A stretch of DNA of 6,665 nucleotides from Lachnospiraceae bacterium UBA4380 (GCA_002390025.1 DGRU01000146.1:2874-9538), one strand, 5' to 3'. Shown: positions 1 through 5,262, counted from the stretch's first letter. Notes: generated from the sequence alone by a model not told the origin. A program made the numbers and translations.

Positions 1-58
1 CGACGAGGCCTTGGCGGTCATCAAGGCGACGTCCGTCATGGTGGGCATCGACGACTGA
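1..58 (+). CDS. C-terminus of a Mop/TOBE-domain molybdate-binding protein (5' end outside window)
   Basis: Only the last 18 codons are present, read from base 2 to the TGA at 56-58. They give DEALAVIKATSVMVGIDD. The core AVIKATSVMVG is typical of the last strand of Mop/TOBE domains, which bind molybdate or tungstate oxyanions in ModE, ModC and free-standing molbindin proteins. The position directly before modB and modC supports a role in molybdate storage or sensing in the cytoplasm. Whether this is a stand-alone Mop protein of about 70 residues, or the tail of a ModE-like regulator, cannot be told from this fragment. A ModA binding protein normally does not end this way, so modA is not the gene immediately before modB. 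Confidence 0.72.
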   Translation, partial: DEALAVIKATSVMVGIDD

Positions 59-137
59 CAATACTCAATACTCCGGAAAGAACTGTACTGCAGGTGCAGA
101 AAGAAAAGCCGCACAGCGGAAAAATCTGCACAGCGGA
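59..137. repeat. short direct and inverted repeats between the Mop gene and modB
   Basis: The gap upstream of modB carries three small repeats. CAATACT occurs twice in tandem (59-65 and 66-72). CTGCA-GG-TGCAG forms a 12-base inverted repeat (88-99). GCACAGCGGA occurs twice (111-120 and 128-137, period 17). No convincing -35/-10 pair was found here, so modB is probably co-transcribed with the preceding gene. The repeats may be chance or may be a remnant of duplication. No function is assigned. Confidence 0.35.
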
Positions 138-168
138 GATTACAATCGTTTCCGACAGGAGAAGGATC

Positions 169-876
169 ATGCAGGATATTCTTCAGATTCTGGCAAAGCT
201 GGACTGGAGTCCGCTTTATATATCGATCAAGACAGGCATTGTCGCGACCTTTATTTCCTTTTTTCTTGGAATCTTCGCGGCGCGCAAGGTGCTGAAGGCA
301 TCCGGCCGGGTCAGGGCAGTCATCGACGGCATTCTGACCCTGCCCATGGTCCTGCCGCCGACAGTTGCCGGCTTTTTCCTGCTGCTTCTTTTCAGCAGAA
401 GGCGGCCGCTCGGCATACTGCTGTACGAGAATTTCAGCATAAAGGTCGTACAGACCTGGCTGGGCTGCATCGTGGCGGCCACAGTCATTGCCTTCCCCCT
501 CATGTACAGAAACGCCCGCGCCGCCTTTGAGCAGATCGATCCCAACCTGGTCTATGCCGGCCGCACGCTGGGAATGTCGGAGATGCGCATTTTCTGGACG
601 GTCGTCATTCCGACCGCAGGTCCTGGCATTGCCTCGGGCACGATCCTGACGTTTGCCCGCGCACTGGGTGAGTATGGAGCGACCAGTATGCTGGCCGGAA
701 ACATCCCCGGCAAGACAGCGACGGTCTCCCAGAGGATCGCCATGGTCATTCAGGACGGCGACTACCTCACCGCCGGCATCTGGACGATCATTGTGATCCT
801 GATCGCGTTTTTCTTTATTTTCCTGATGAATCTGATCTCGGGAAAGGCCCTCCGATCTGACAAGAAGAGATGGTAG
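169..876 (+). CDS. modB: Molybdate ABC transporter permease ModB
   Basis: Membrane subunit (235 aa) of the molybdate importer. It forms the channel and couples to ModC. Hydrophobic spans lie at about residues 17-38, 52-75, 93-113, 150-170 and 203-226. The cytoplasmic EAA loop that docks on the ATPase lies at about 129-148, with AGRTLG then VVIP. Segments such as LTLPMVLPPTVAGF and RALGEYGATSMLAGNIPG are characteristic of the ModB/CysT/CysW permease group, and the length fits ModB (about 220-235 aa). ATG 169 is chosen because AGGAGAAGG lies 4-12 bases upstream. The open frame extends back to a GTG at 94, but that start has no Shine-Dalgarno and would add 25 polar residues. modC follows after 97 bases and a Mop protein precedes it, which supports molybdate or tungstate over sulfate. 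The exact oxyanion is inferred from family and context. Confidence 0.93.
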   Translation: MQDILQILAKLDWSPLYISIKTGIVATFISFFLGIFAARKVLKASGRVRAVIDGILTLPMVLPPTVAGFFLLLLFSRRRPLGILLYENFSIKVVQTWLGCIVAATVIAFPLMYRNARAAFEQIDPNLVYAGRTLGMSEMRIFWTVVIPTAGPGIASGTILTFARALGEYGATSMLAGNIPGKTATVSQRIAMVIQDGDYLTAGIWTIIVILIAFFFIFLMNLISGKALRSDKKRW

Positions 877-881
877 CCAGG

Positions 882-938
882 AGACGGGAATCCTAAAAAG
901 AGACGGGAATCTTTTAGAAAGACGGGGACCTTTTAAAA
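882..938. repeat. three tandem 19-bp imperfect repeats between modB and modC
   Basis: Three head-to-tail units of exactly 19 bases run from 882-900, 901-919 and 920-938. Each begins AGACGGG and is followed by a purine or C step and an A/T-rich tail (CCTAAAAAG, CTTTTAGAA, CCTTTTAAAA). They start six bases after the modB stop and end 35 bases before the modC ATG. Unit 3 reads AGACGGGGACCTTTTAAAA. There is no obvious hairpin within one unit and no spacer, so this is a mini-satellite type array, not CRISPR. It may affect the transcript between two operon genes, but no role is shown. Confidence 0.85.
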
Positions 939-973
939 CAGAAGGGCACAGTATTTGAGTGTGGGAGAAGAAA

Positions 974-2014
974 ATGCAACTGATACTGGATTTTGAAAAA
1001 AAGCTGGAGGATTTCCATCTCCATGTTCATCATGAAGGGGATGCATCCAGGATCGGGATCCTGGGTGCCTCCGGCTGCGGAAAGAGTATGACACTGCGCA
1101 GCATTGCGGGAATAGAGACCCCGGACCGAGGCCTGATCAGACTCGGCGGCCGGGATCTTTTTGATTCTTCCCAAAAGGTCAATCTCCGACCCCAGGAGCG
1201 CCGTGTGGGATATCTTTTCCAGAATTATGCCCTGTTTCCGACGATGACGGTGGAGCAGAACATCATGGCCGGCGTGCGCGGCAGCAAAGAGGAGCGGCAA
1301 AAGCGCGCGCAGGAAATGGTGCGCGCCTTCCAGCTGGAAGGGCTTGAGAAGCGCCGTCCGGCAGAGCTCTCCGGCGGACAGCAGCAGCGAGCTGCCCTGG
1401 CCCGCATCATAGCCTATCGTCCCGAAGCCCTGCTCCTTGATGAACCCTTTTCCGCCATGGACTATTTCCTGAAGGAAAAACTGCGCCTGGAGATGAAACA
1501 GGTCCTTCAGGAGTTCGAAGGCCTCTCGATTCTGGTCACCCACGACCGCGACGAGGCCTACCAGCTCTGCGACCATCTGCTGCTCATGCATGAGGGCAGC
1601 GTGATCGCCGGCGGACCGACAAAGGAGATTTTTGACCATCCGAAAACCGTGGAAGCCGCCCGCCTGACAGGCTGTAAAAATATATCCCGCATCCGTCCGC
1701 TGGGACCCCACCGCATCTGTGCCCTTGACTGGGACAATCTGGAGCTGACGACGCAGGAGGAAGTCACAGATGATATCACCCATGCCGGCATTCGCGCCCA
1801 CGACTTTTTCCCCTGCGCAGGAGAAAACGCCGAAAACCGCATTCCTATGAAAGCCCCCGTTCTGACAGAACTTCCCTTTGAGTGGTACATCGTCCTGCAG
1901 AATAAGATCTGGTGGAAAGTCCCCAAAGATATACGAAGCCACGATTTTTCCGAAAGCCTTCCCCGTGCGCTCTGCGTTGATCCCTCTGCCATCATGCTGC
2001 TGAGTCTGTTGTGA
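974..2014 (+). CDS. modC: Molybdate ABC transporter ATP-binding protein ModC (no Mop domain)
   Basis: ATPase subunit (346 aa) that powers ModB. All nucleotide-binding motifs are intact: Walker A GASGCGKS at 31-38, Q-loop at Q83 in YLFQNYALFP, ABC signature LSGGQQQR at 132-139, Walker B LLLDEP at 153-158, D-loop SAMD at 160-163 and switch histidine H190 in VTHDRDE. The C-terminal 120 residues start with LTGCKNISRI and include GIRAHDFF near 275. This is a pattern I associate with clostridial ModC-type proteins; it does not show the VIKAT-type Mop repeat of enterobacterial ModC. Oxyanion sensing may be left to the separate Mop protein upstream. ATG 974 is chosen with GGGAG (963-967) six bases before it. 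A GTG at 959 is in frame but has no ribosome binding site. It belongs to the same operon as modB, and no intrinsic terminator with a T-run was found directly after its stop. Confidence 0.93.
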   Translation: MQLILDFEKKLEDFHLHVHHEGDASRIGILGASGCGKSMTLRSIAGIETPDRGLIRLGGRDLFDSSQKVNLRPQERRVGYLFQNYALFPTMTVEQNIMAGVRGSKEERQKRAQEMVRAFQLEGLEKRRPAELSGGQQQRAALARIIAYRPEALLLDEPFSAMDYFLKEKLRLEMKQVLQEFEGLSILVTHDRDEAYQLCDHLLLMHEGSVIAGGPTKEIFDHPKTVEAARLTGCKNISRIRPLGPHRICALDWDNLELTTQEEVTDDITHAGIRAHDFFPCAGENAENRIPMKAPVLTELPFEWYIVLQNKIWWKVPKDIRSHDFSESLPRALCVDPSAIMLLSLL

Positions 2015-2018
2015 AATC

Positions 2019-2047
2019 TTTTCGCCATAATTGTTTAGTGATAAAAT
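2019..2047 (+). promoter_or_regulatory. weak candidate promoter for the sensor phosphatase gene
   Basis: TTTTCG (2019-2024) and TAAAAT (2042-2047) are separated by 17 bases just after modC. The -10 matches consensus at five of six positions and the -35 is poor. A rival pair is AAGACA (2089-2094) with TATATA (2112-2117), also 17 apart, closer to the gene. One of them could serve the phosphatase, as the 158-base gap from modC suggests an independent transcript. The evidence is weak for either. Confidence 0.25.
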
Positions 2048-2051
2048 GAAA

Positions 2052-2137
2052 ATGGTTTTTTACGAATACATGAAAAGATACAGATGAAAAGACAGGAAAC
2101 ACCAAGAGGATTATATAGACTCTCTACGAAAAACCAT
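2052..2137. repeat. 9-bp inverted repeat upstream of the sensor phosphatase
   Basis: ATGGTTTTT (2052-2060) is perfectly complementary in reverse to AAAAACCAT (2129-2137). Each arm is adjoined by related bases, TACGAA after the left arm and TACG before the right. In RNA the arms would close a 68-base loop, so a DNA-level role such as paired protein sites is as likely as a stem. The low-complexity T and A runs make chance possible. Confidence 0.3.
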
Positions 2138-2172
2138 CCTGGAAAAGAGTCGTGAATACAGAGGCATTGACA

Positions 2173-3876
2173 ATGAAAAACGCTCCCGCTCAAAAACACC
2201 GCCGCCTGTCGCTGGCGGTCCAGGTAAATATTCTGATCATACTGCTCACCCTGAGTGTTTCGCTGCTGGTGGTGGTGATCAGCATCAACAACTACCATAA
2301 AGCAATTCTGGAACCATTCCAGCGAAGGCTGGCAGAACTTGAGGTCGAGGAGGATTCCTTTACCCCCTACCTTGAATATTTCGCAGGTCTTTTCGACACG
2401 GAGGAAATGCGCAATGCCTGGGATTCCATGAATACAGAGAACGATTATTTTGTGGACTGGCTGGAGCAGACGCCTTCCTTCACTTCCGATGATCCCCAAA
2501 ACGGCCGGGAAAGCTTGTTATTAGACACCATTGCCTTCGATCTCTCCGTTAAAGAAGTCATGGAATCTATTGATCTGGATCTTGCCTGCGCGGAAATTCT
2601 GAAGGACGGGGTCGTATACCGGGTTTCCTATAACGAGAAAAAAGAGGGCGGGTTCAGTAGGCTTGAAGAATTCGGCAGAGAAGTGGCCTTTTTCGATGAG
2701 CCGCCGGCCGACTACCAGTCCCCCGTTCTGACAGACTTTGGATCGCGTTCTATGCTCATGCGCTGTGTGGTCTTCGACCTGGACGGCTGCGAAGGCCGTC
2801 TCTGGATGCTGTATGATCAGACAGGGCCGATAGAGGAATTGAGAATGCTACTGCTGAGGAGCATCCTGTATCTGCTGCTCCTGACGGCGGCAGCATCTAT
2901 TGTCAGTGTCTGGCTGCTGCAGCGCTATGTGACGAAGCCGATCATCGCGCTCGCCCGGTCCGCCAAGCAGTTCGAGCCCGGAGAGGACGGAACCTATTGC
3001 GCAGATAAGGTCAGCAGGGTCGAGATCCGGGCGGAAAATGAACTTGGAGACCTCAGCCGGGAAATCCGATCCATGCAGATCAGGATCGTGGAGAGCACGG
3101 AAAGTCTCCGGAACATGACAGCGGAAAAAGAGCGGATCAGTACCGAACTGGACCTGGCTGCCAAGATCCAGAAGGGCACGCTCCCCGGAGTCTTTCCTGC
3201 CTTCCCCGAAAAGAAAGAGTTTGATCTGTTCGCGTCCATGACGCCGGCAAGGGATGTCGGCGGAGATTTCTACGACTTTTTCCTGATTGACGAAGACCAT
3301 CTGGCGCTGGTGATGGCGGATGTGAGCGGCAAGGGCGTGCCGGGCGCTCTGTTCATGATGGTTTCAAAGACGATTTTGAAAAACAATGCCTTGATGGGAC
3401 AATCGGTCGGAGAGATCCTTGCAATGACAAACGACGTGATCTGTGCCAACAATAAAATGGAGATGTTTGTAACTGTCTGGATGGGAATCCTGGAAATCAG
3501 CACAGGAAAGATCAGGGCGGCAAATGCCGGCCACGAGTACCCGGCCGTTATGAAAGAAGGGCGCTTCAGTCTGTACAGGGATCCCCACAGCTTTGTGATC
3601 GGCGGAATGGAAGGAATGCGCTACAGGGAATATGAGCTGCAGCTGCAGAAAGGGGATAAGCTCTTTTTATACACCGACGGACTTCCCGAGGCCGCCAATG
3701 CGGGCGCAGAAATGTTCGGAACCAGCAGGATGATCGAAGCCCTGAACGCCAATGCCGATCTCGGCCCCCGGGACATCCTCTCCGGCATGAAGAGCGTTGT
3801 TGATGTGTTTGTCGGTGACGCGGAGCCATTCGATGACCTGACTATGCTGTGCCTTGAATATGCGCGTAAGCAATGA
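2173..3876 (+). CDS. Membrane sensor serine phosphatase (HAMP + PP2C SpoIIE/RsbU type)
   Basis: A 567-aa transmembrane phosphatase. Family role: it dephosphorylates a serine or threonine on an anti-sigma-factor antagonist (SpoIIAA/RsbV type), releasing a sigma factor. Residues 20-38 form membrane segment 1. Residues about 39-229 lie outside the cell and resemble no domain I recognise. Residues 230-249 form membrane segment 2, followed by HAMP from about 250 (TKPIIALA at 254-261) and a coiled coil at about 290-335 ending in AAKIQKGTLP. The phosphatase domain spans about 350-567. Metal-binding acidic residues are present: D365 in GGDFYD, D383 in ADVSGKG, D502 in YTDGLPEA and D554-D555 in FDDLT, so the enzyme looks active. 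ATG 2173 has AGAGG eight bases before it. GTG 2152 is an in-frame alternative adding seven residues. No sigma, anti-sigma or antagonist gene lies in the window, so its partner is elsewhere. The signal it senses is unknown. Confidence 0.9.
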   Translation: MKNAPAQKHRRLSLAVQVNILIILLTLSVSLLVVVISINNYHKAILEPFQRRLAELEVEEDSFTPYLEYFAGLFDTEEMRNAWDSMNTENDYFVDWLEQTPSFTSDDPQNGRESLLLDTIAFDLSVKEVMESIDLDLACAEILKDGVVYRVSYNEKKEGGFSRLEEFGREVAFFDEPPADYQSPVLTDFGSRSMLMRCVVFDLDGCEGRLWMLYDQTGPIEELRMLLLRSILYLLLLTAAASIVSVWLLQRYVTKPIIALARSAKQFEPGEDGTYCADKVSRVEIRAENELGDLSREIRSMQIRIVESTESLRNMTAEKERISTELDLAAKIQKGTLPGVFPAFPEKKEFDLFASMTPARDVGGDFYDFFLIDEDHLALVMADVSGKGVPGALFMMVSKTILKNNALMGQSVGEILAMTNDVICANNKMEMFVTVWMGILEISTGKIRAANAGHEYPAVMKEGRFSLYRDPHSFVIGGMEGMRYREYELQLQKGDKLFLYTDGLPEAANAGAEMFGTSRMIEALNANADLGPRDILSGMKSVVDVFVGDAEPFDDLTMLCLEYARKQ

Positions 3877-3904
3877 GCCATGCGTGGACGAAAAAAACTG
3901 CAGA

Positions 3905-3927
3905 CGCTGCGAGCTCGCTCGCAAGCG
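3905..3927. repeat. GC-rich hairpin after the sensor phosphatase gene
   Basis: CGC-TGCGAG and CTCGCA-A-GCG form a stem of nine pairs with one bulged A and a four-base loop. It includes the 10-base perfect palindrome GCGAGCTCGC (3909-3918). It lies 28 bases after the stop codon. A T5 run occurs only about ten bases later (3937-3941), which is too distant for a standard intrinsic terminator, though it could still act as a weak one or as an mRNA 3' stabiliser. Confidence 0.5.
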
Positions 3928-3957
3928 GATGAAGGATTTTTCGGACACATACGGCGA

Positions 3958-4006
3958 ATGCCGCGACAGGTTCGCAAACGCCTTGCGTTTGCGAACCTGT
4001 CGGCAT
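3958..4006. repeat. perfect 16-bp inverted repeat with 5-base loop
   Basis: GACAGGTTCGCAAACG (3965-3980) and its exact reverse complement CGTTTGCGAACCTGTC (3986-4001) flank the loop CCTTG. The helix can be extended by ATGCC (3958-3962) with GGCAT (4002-4006) across a two-base bulge, giving 21 pairs. No T-run follows on either strand, so it is not a normal rho-independent terminator. A stem this long and perfect between genes suggests a repetitive palindromic unit or an mRNA-end structure. Confidence 0.9.
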
Positions 4007-4090
4007 GGCGGAACGCGTCCCGACCGAAGCCACAACACTTCGAAAAACTGTAATTTATTGGCTGAGAGCAGGGTGTACTTTCTGTCTCCC

Positions 4091-4162
4091 TGAAAAAGGC
4101 CCCTGAAAAAAGTCCTGAAAAAGTAAAAGGCTCATGAAAAAGTTTTGAAAAAAGCCGTGAAA
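4091..4162. repeat. array of TGAAAAA motifs (phased A-tracts)
   Basis: TGAAAAA occurs at 4091, 4104, 4116, 4135 and 4146, with a shorter TGAAA at 4158. Several copies are preceded by CC, giving CCTGAAAAA. Steps are 13, 12, 19, 11 and 12 bases, near one helical turn or two turns. Such spacing of A-tracts can bend DNA, and this stretch lies about 65-135 bases upstream of the marR-type promoter. No reading frame of note crosses it. Curvature and any effect on transcription are inferred. Confidence 0.55.
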
Positions 4163-4179
4163 GACCAGCCGGCGCATTC

Positions 4180-4209
4180 TTGTGACTTCAGTCGTGTGAG
4201 GCTTCACAA
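4180..4209. promoter_or_regulatory. TGTGA/TCACA palindrome upstream of the marR promoter
   Basis: TGTGA-GGCT-TCACA (4195-4208) is a 14-base palindrome ending 18 bases before the -35 box. A second TTGTGA at 4180-4185 can pair with the same TCACAA (4204-4209), so two alternative arms exist. The half-sites recall CRP/FNR-type TGTGA...TCACA, but the spacer is four bases where six is usual. It may be a regulator site for the marR gene. The identity of any bound protein is unknown. Confidence 0.3.
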
Positions 4210-4226
4210 TGCCCCGGAGAAAAATG

Positions 4227-4255
4227 TTGCAAATTGCGGGAAATCTGTATAAAAT
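4227..4255 (+). promoter_or_regulatory. sigma-A-type promoter of the marR-family gene
   Basis: TTGCAA (4227-4232) and TAAAAT (4250-4255) are 17 bases apart; TATAAA at 4248 overlaps the same box. Transcription would start near 4262, leaving a leader of roughly 85 bases before the ATG at 4348. This is the best promoter-like match in the 3877-4347 gap. Confidence 0.55.
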
Positions 4256-4270
4256 AGGCAAAAATTTGCA
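4228..4270. promoter_or_regulatory. paired inverted repeats around the marR -10 box (candidate autoregulatory operator)
   Basis: TGCAAATT (4228-4235) and AATTTGCA (4263-4270) are perfect reverse complements. One overlaps the -35 and the other covers the expected start site. Each also sits in its own small palindrome: GCAA-A-TTGC (4229-4237) and GCAAA-AA-TTTGC (4258-4269). MarR proteins often repress their own gene by binding palindromes over the promoter, so this is a reasonable autoregulatory site. The ligase palindromes have a different core (TTCG...CGAA). Confidence 0.4.
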
Positions 4271-4347
4271 CGGAAGACGGGATCATGTGAGGATGAAAGG
4301 GCAGCAGGGAAGGAAATGCTGCACAAGGGAATCAGAGGTTGGCACAG

Positions 4348-4779
4348 ATGGGGAATAATGAAGAGACCAATTACGGAGAACAGCTGTACAATGTTCTTTT
4401 TGAGATTATCGGGAATAAAAAGAATGCGATCATTCTGGAGAGCCTGCGGGGAGAGAATGCCGTACTGACCTGCCTTTTGCACAACGAGGAGGAACTCCAT
4501 CCCAGTGAACTGGCGGAAAAGCTGTCCCTGGTGCCGGGCCGCATGACAGATATTCTGAAGACCCTTGAGAAAAAAGGCATGATCCGCCGCGAACCGGATC
4601 CCGAGGACAGACGCAGAGTGCTGGTCAGGATCACGCCCAAAGGTATTCGGGATGTGACCGAGCGCAGAGAGAAAGTGCGCGCACAGTACAGCGGCCTCTA
4701 TCAGGCGCTGGGCTTGTACGACACGGTCAAGCTGATTGAACTCCTGAAAAAAATGAACCGATATTTTGATGAGATGTAA
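4348..4779 (+). CDS. MarR-family winged-helix transcriptional regulator
   Basis: A 143-aa cytoplasmic DNA-binding protein of normal MarR length, expected to act as a dimer. The winged helix-turn-helix is clear: helix 2 at about 50-60 (LHPSELAEKLS), recognition helix at about 61-77 (LVPGRMTDILKTLEKKG), and a wing at about 79-97 with the family hallmark DPEDRRRVLVRITPKG. Helices at both ends (about 10-45 and 98-143) would make the dimer interface. ATG 4348 is chosen because AGAGG (4334-4338) lies nine bases before it. An in-frame TTG at 4339 directly touches that AGAGG and is too close. The gene has its own promoter and is followed by a terminator, so it is probably monocistronic. Its nearest downstream gene is the ligase, which carries three palindromic sites, so the ligase operon is a plausible target. 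Ligand and target are not known from sequence. Confidence 0.92.
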   Translation: MGNNEETNYGEQLYNVLFEIIGNKKNAIILESLRGENAVLTCLLHNEEELHPSELAEKLSLVPGRMTDILKTLEKKGMIRREPDPEDRRRVLVRITPKGIRDVTERREKVRAQYSGLYQALGLYDTVKLIELLKKMNRYFDEM

Positions 4780-4782
4780 AAT

Positions 4783-4837
4783 TCGATCGATCTGATCGAC
4801 CGGCGCTTTTCATGACTTGAGACATGAGTCAGCCGGT
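4783..4837. repeat. inverted repeats after the marR-family gene
   Basis: TCGATC-GATCT-GATCGA (4783-4799) is a 6-bp stem with a 5-base loop. Next, ACCGGC (4799-4804) pairs with GCCGGT (4832-4837), enclosing a nested TGACT (4813-4817) / AGTCA (4827-4831). The two structures share base 4799 and so abut. Neither has a T-run. They may protect the mRNA end before the stronger terminator at 4893. Confidence 0.4.
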
Positions 4838-4892
4838 ATTTCAGAGTCATGAGTAAGACGGTCAGGGTAAATGAACTGTCAGAGGCAGAAAG

Positions 4893-4933
4893 AACGCAGG
4901 CGGACCTGTAAAAGGGAAGGCCTGCGTTTTTCT
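4893..4933 (+). terminator. intrinsic terminator between the marR-family gene and the ligase
   Basis: AACGCAGGC (4893-4901) pairs perfectly with GCCTGCGTT (4920-4928), with an 18-base loop and a T-rich tail TTTTTCT (4927-4933). It ends the marR transcript about 115-155 bases after its stop codon. The bases before the left arm are A-rich (AGAA), so the structure could also work weakly on the minus strand. This supports separate transcription of the ligase. Confidence 0.75.
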
Positions 4934-5049
4934 ATGGGACGATCCGTGCACCGCCGAGCGGAGCAGGATGTCGGAGAGGTGTGCCGGATTTGACAGATGA
5001 TGACAGACCACGACTGACTTTGACGGATTTTGACTCGGGAAGGCTGTTT
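4934..5049. other. non-coding spacer between terminator and ligase control region
   Basis: No gene is supported here. The stretch contains a perfect TTGACA (4990-4995), but no -10 box lies at a workable distance. TTTGAC occurs three times (4989-4994, 5019-5024, 5029-5034). A possible 74-codon frame from a GTG at 4981 runs across the ligase promoter and has no convincing ribosome binding site or family resemblance. Nothing else stands out. Confidence 0.5.
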
Positions 5050-5094
5050 TTTGTGCATATCTGCACAAAGAATCGATTTTTCGACCGAAAAGTC
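5050..5094. promoter_or_regulatory. two palindromes just upstream of the ligase promoter
   Basis: TTTGTGCA-TATC-TGCACAAA (5050-5069) is a perfect 8-bp-arm palindrome. It is followed by GATTTTTCG-AC-CGAAAAGTC (5075-5094), with 9-bp arms and one G-T mismatch. The second contains TTCG and CGAA half-sites two bases apart, the same half-sites as in the three downstream palindromes but with shorter spacing. They end next to the -35 region, where activator or extra repressor sites would be expected. No terminator tail is present. Confidence 0.4.
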
Positions 5095-5123
5095 TGTATA
5101 CAATTCGTATTGCGAAGTATAAT
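5095..5123 (+). promoter_or_regulatory. candidate main promoter of the ligase operon
   Basis: A perfect -10 box TATAAT (5118-5123) has a weak -35 TGTATA (5095-5100) 17 bases upstream. The start would be near 5130, giving a leader of about 300 bases before the ligase ATG. The palindrome TTCGTATTGCGAA fills the spacer, so a bound protein would block polymerase directly. The weak -35 leaves room for an activator. Confidence 0.55.
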
Positions 5124-5143
5124 ATCTCATGTATACTGTATAC
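5096..5143. repeat. three GTATAC palindromes flanking the ligase promoter
   Basis: GTATAC occurs at 5096-5101 (over the -35, within the 8-base palindrome TGTATACA), and at 5131-5136 and 5138-5143 as GTATAC-T-GTATAC at the expected start site. Palindromic TGTATACA-like sites are used by several regulators, including some of the GntR family. This could be a second operator system on the same promoter. Which protein binds is unknown. Confidence 0.4.
5104..5116. promoter_or_regulatory. palindromic operator 1, TTCG-N5-CGAA, in the promoter spacer
   Basis: TTCGTATTGCGAA lies between the -35 and -10 boxes, ending one base before TATAAT. Operator 2 is its exact reverse complement, and operator 3 keeps both TTCG/CGAA arms. 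The position is classic for a repressor site. Confidence 0.6.
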
Positions 5144-5177
5144 GTACAACGAAAACACGAACCACGCAGTTTGAACG

Positions 5178-5256
5178 GACACTGATCGATAACAGTTGTC
5201 TTTGAAGAAGTGTTTCCCGAAGACCCGGTTTTACCGCAGAAATCCTGCATTGCAGG
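5178..5256 (+). other. series of small hairpins in the ligase leader
   Basis: The predicted leader contains three local stems. GACACTG (5178-5184) pairs with CAGTTGTC (5193-5200) with one bulge. CGGT-TTT-ACCG lies at 5226-5236. CCTGCA-T-TGCAGG lies at 5244-5256. The last is followed, 11 bases on, by T7 (5268-5274), too far for a standard terminator. I do not recognise a known riboswitch or T-box here. The stems may be incidental or part of a leader control element. Confidence 0.3.
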
Positions 5257-5262
5257 GAGAGG

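Larger units (their letters stand above)
3888..4050. other. GC-rich structured intergenic block, possible dispersed repeat element
   Basis: After the phosphatase stop codon the DNA becomes GC-rich and dense in palindromes, then changes sharply to AT-rich sequence after 4050. The block is bracketed by related direct sequences: CGAAAAAAACTG (3889-3900) and CGAAAAACTG (4041-4050). It holds two hairpins listed separately. The composition break and bracketing repeats suggest an inserted, non-coding repeat of the REP or MITE kind. No transposase and no target duplication were seen, so this is inference. Confidence 0.35.

Noticed and set aside
94..168. GTG start that would lengthen ModB by 25 residues
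   Set aside because: There is no Shine-Dalgarno before it, while ATG 169 has AGGAG at good distance and gives the usual ModB length.
882..938. CRISPR-like reading of the 19-bp units
   Set aside because: The units touch each other with no spacers, are imperfect, and no cas gene is present.
914..1942. Long minus-strand open frame (342 codons) opposite modC
   Set aside because: It lies over an intact ModC with all ABC motifs, and its translation is not like a known protein. It is a by-product of codon bias in modC.
3854..4093. 79-codon plus-strand frame with several cysteines after the phosphatase
   Set aside because: It starts with TTG inside the phosphatase gene, has no ribosome binding site and reads straight through the perfect palindrome. 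It is probably non-coding repeat sequence.
4990..4995. Perfect TTGACA box
   Set aside because: No acceptable -10 hexamer lies 16-18 bases downstream, and the TATAAT at 5118 is far out of range.
4981..5205. 74-codon plus-strand frame starting with GTG
   Set aside because: It overlaps the ligase promoter and palindromes, has no family resemblance, and its only Shine-Dalgarno-like match is weak.
4862..5250. Minus-strand open frames of 106 and 123 codons across the terminator and ligase promoter
   Set aside because: They cross a terminator and a promoter with operators, and the predicted peptides show no domain or composition typical of a real protein.
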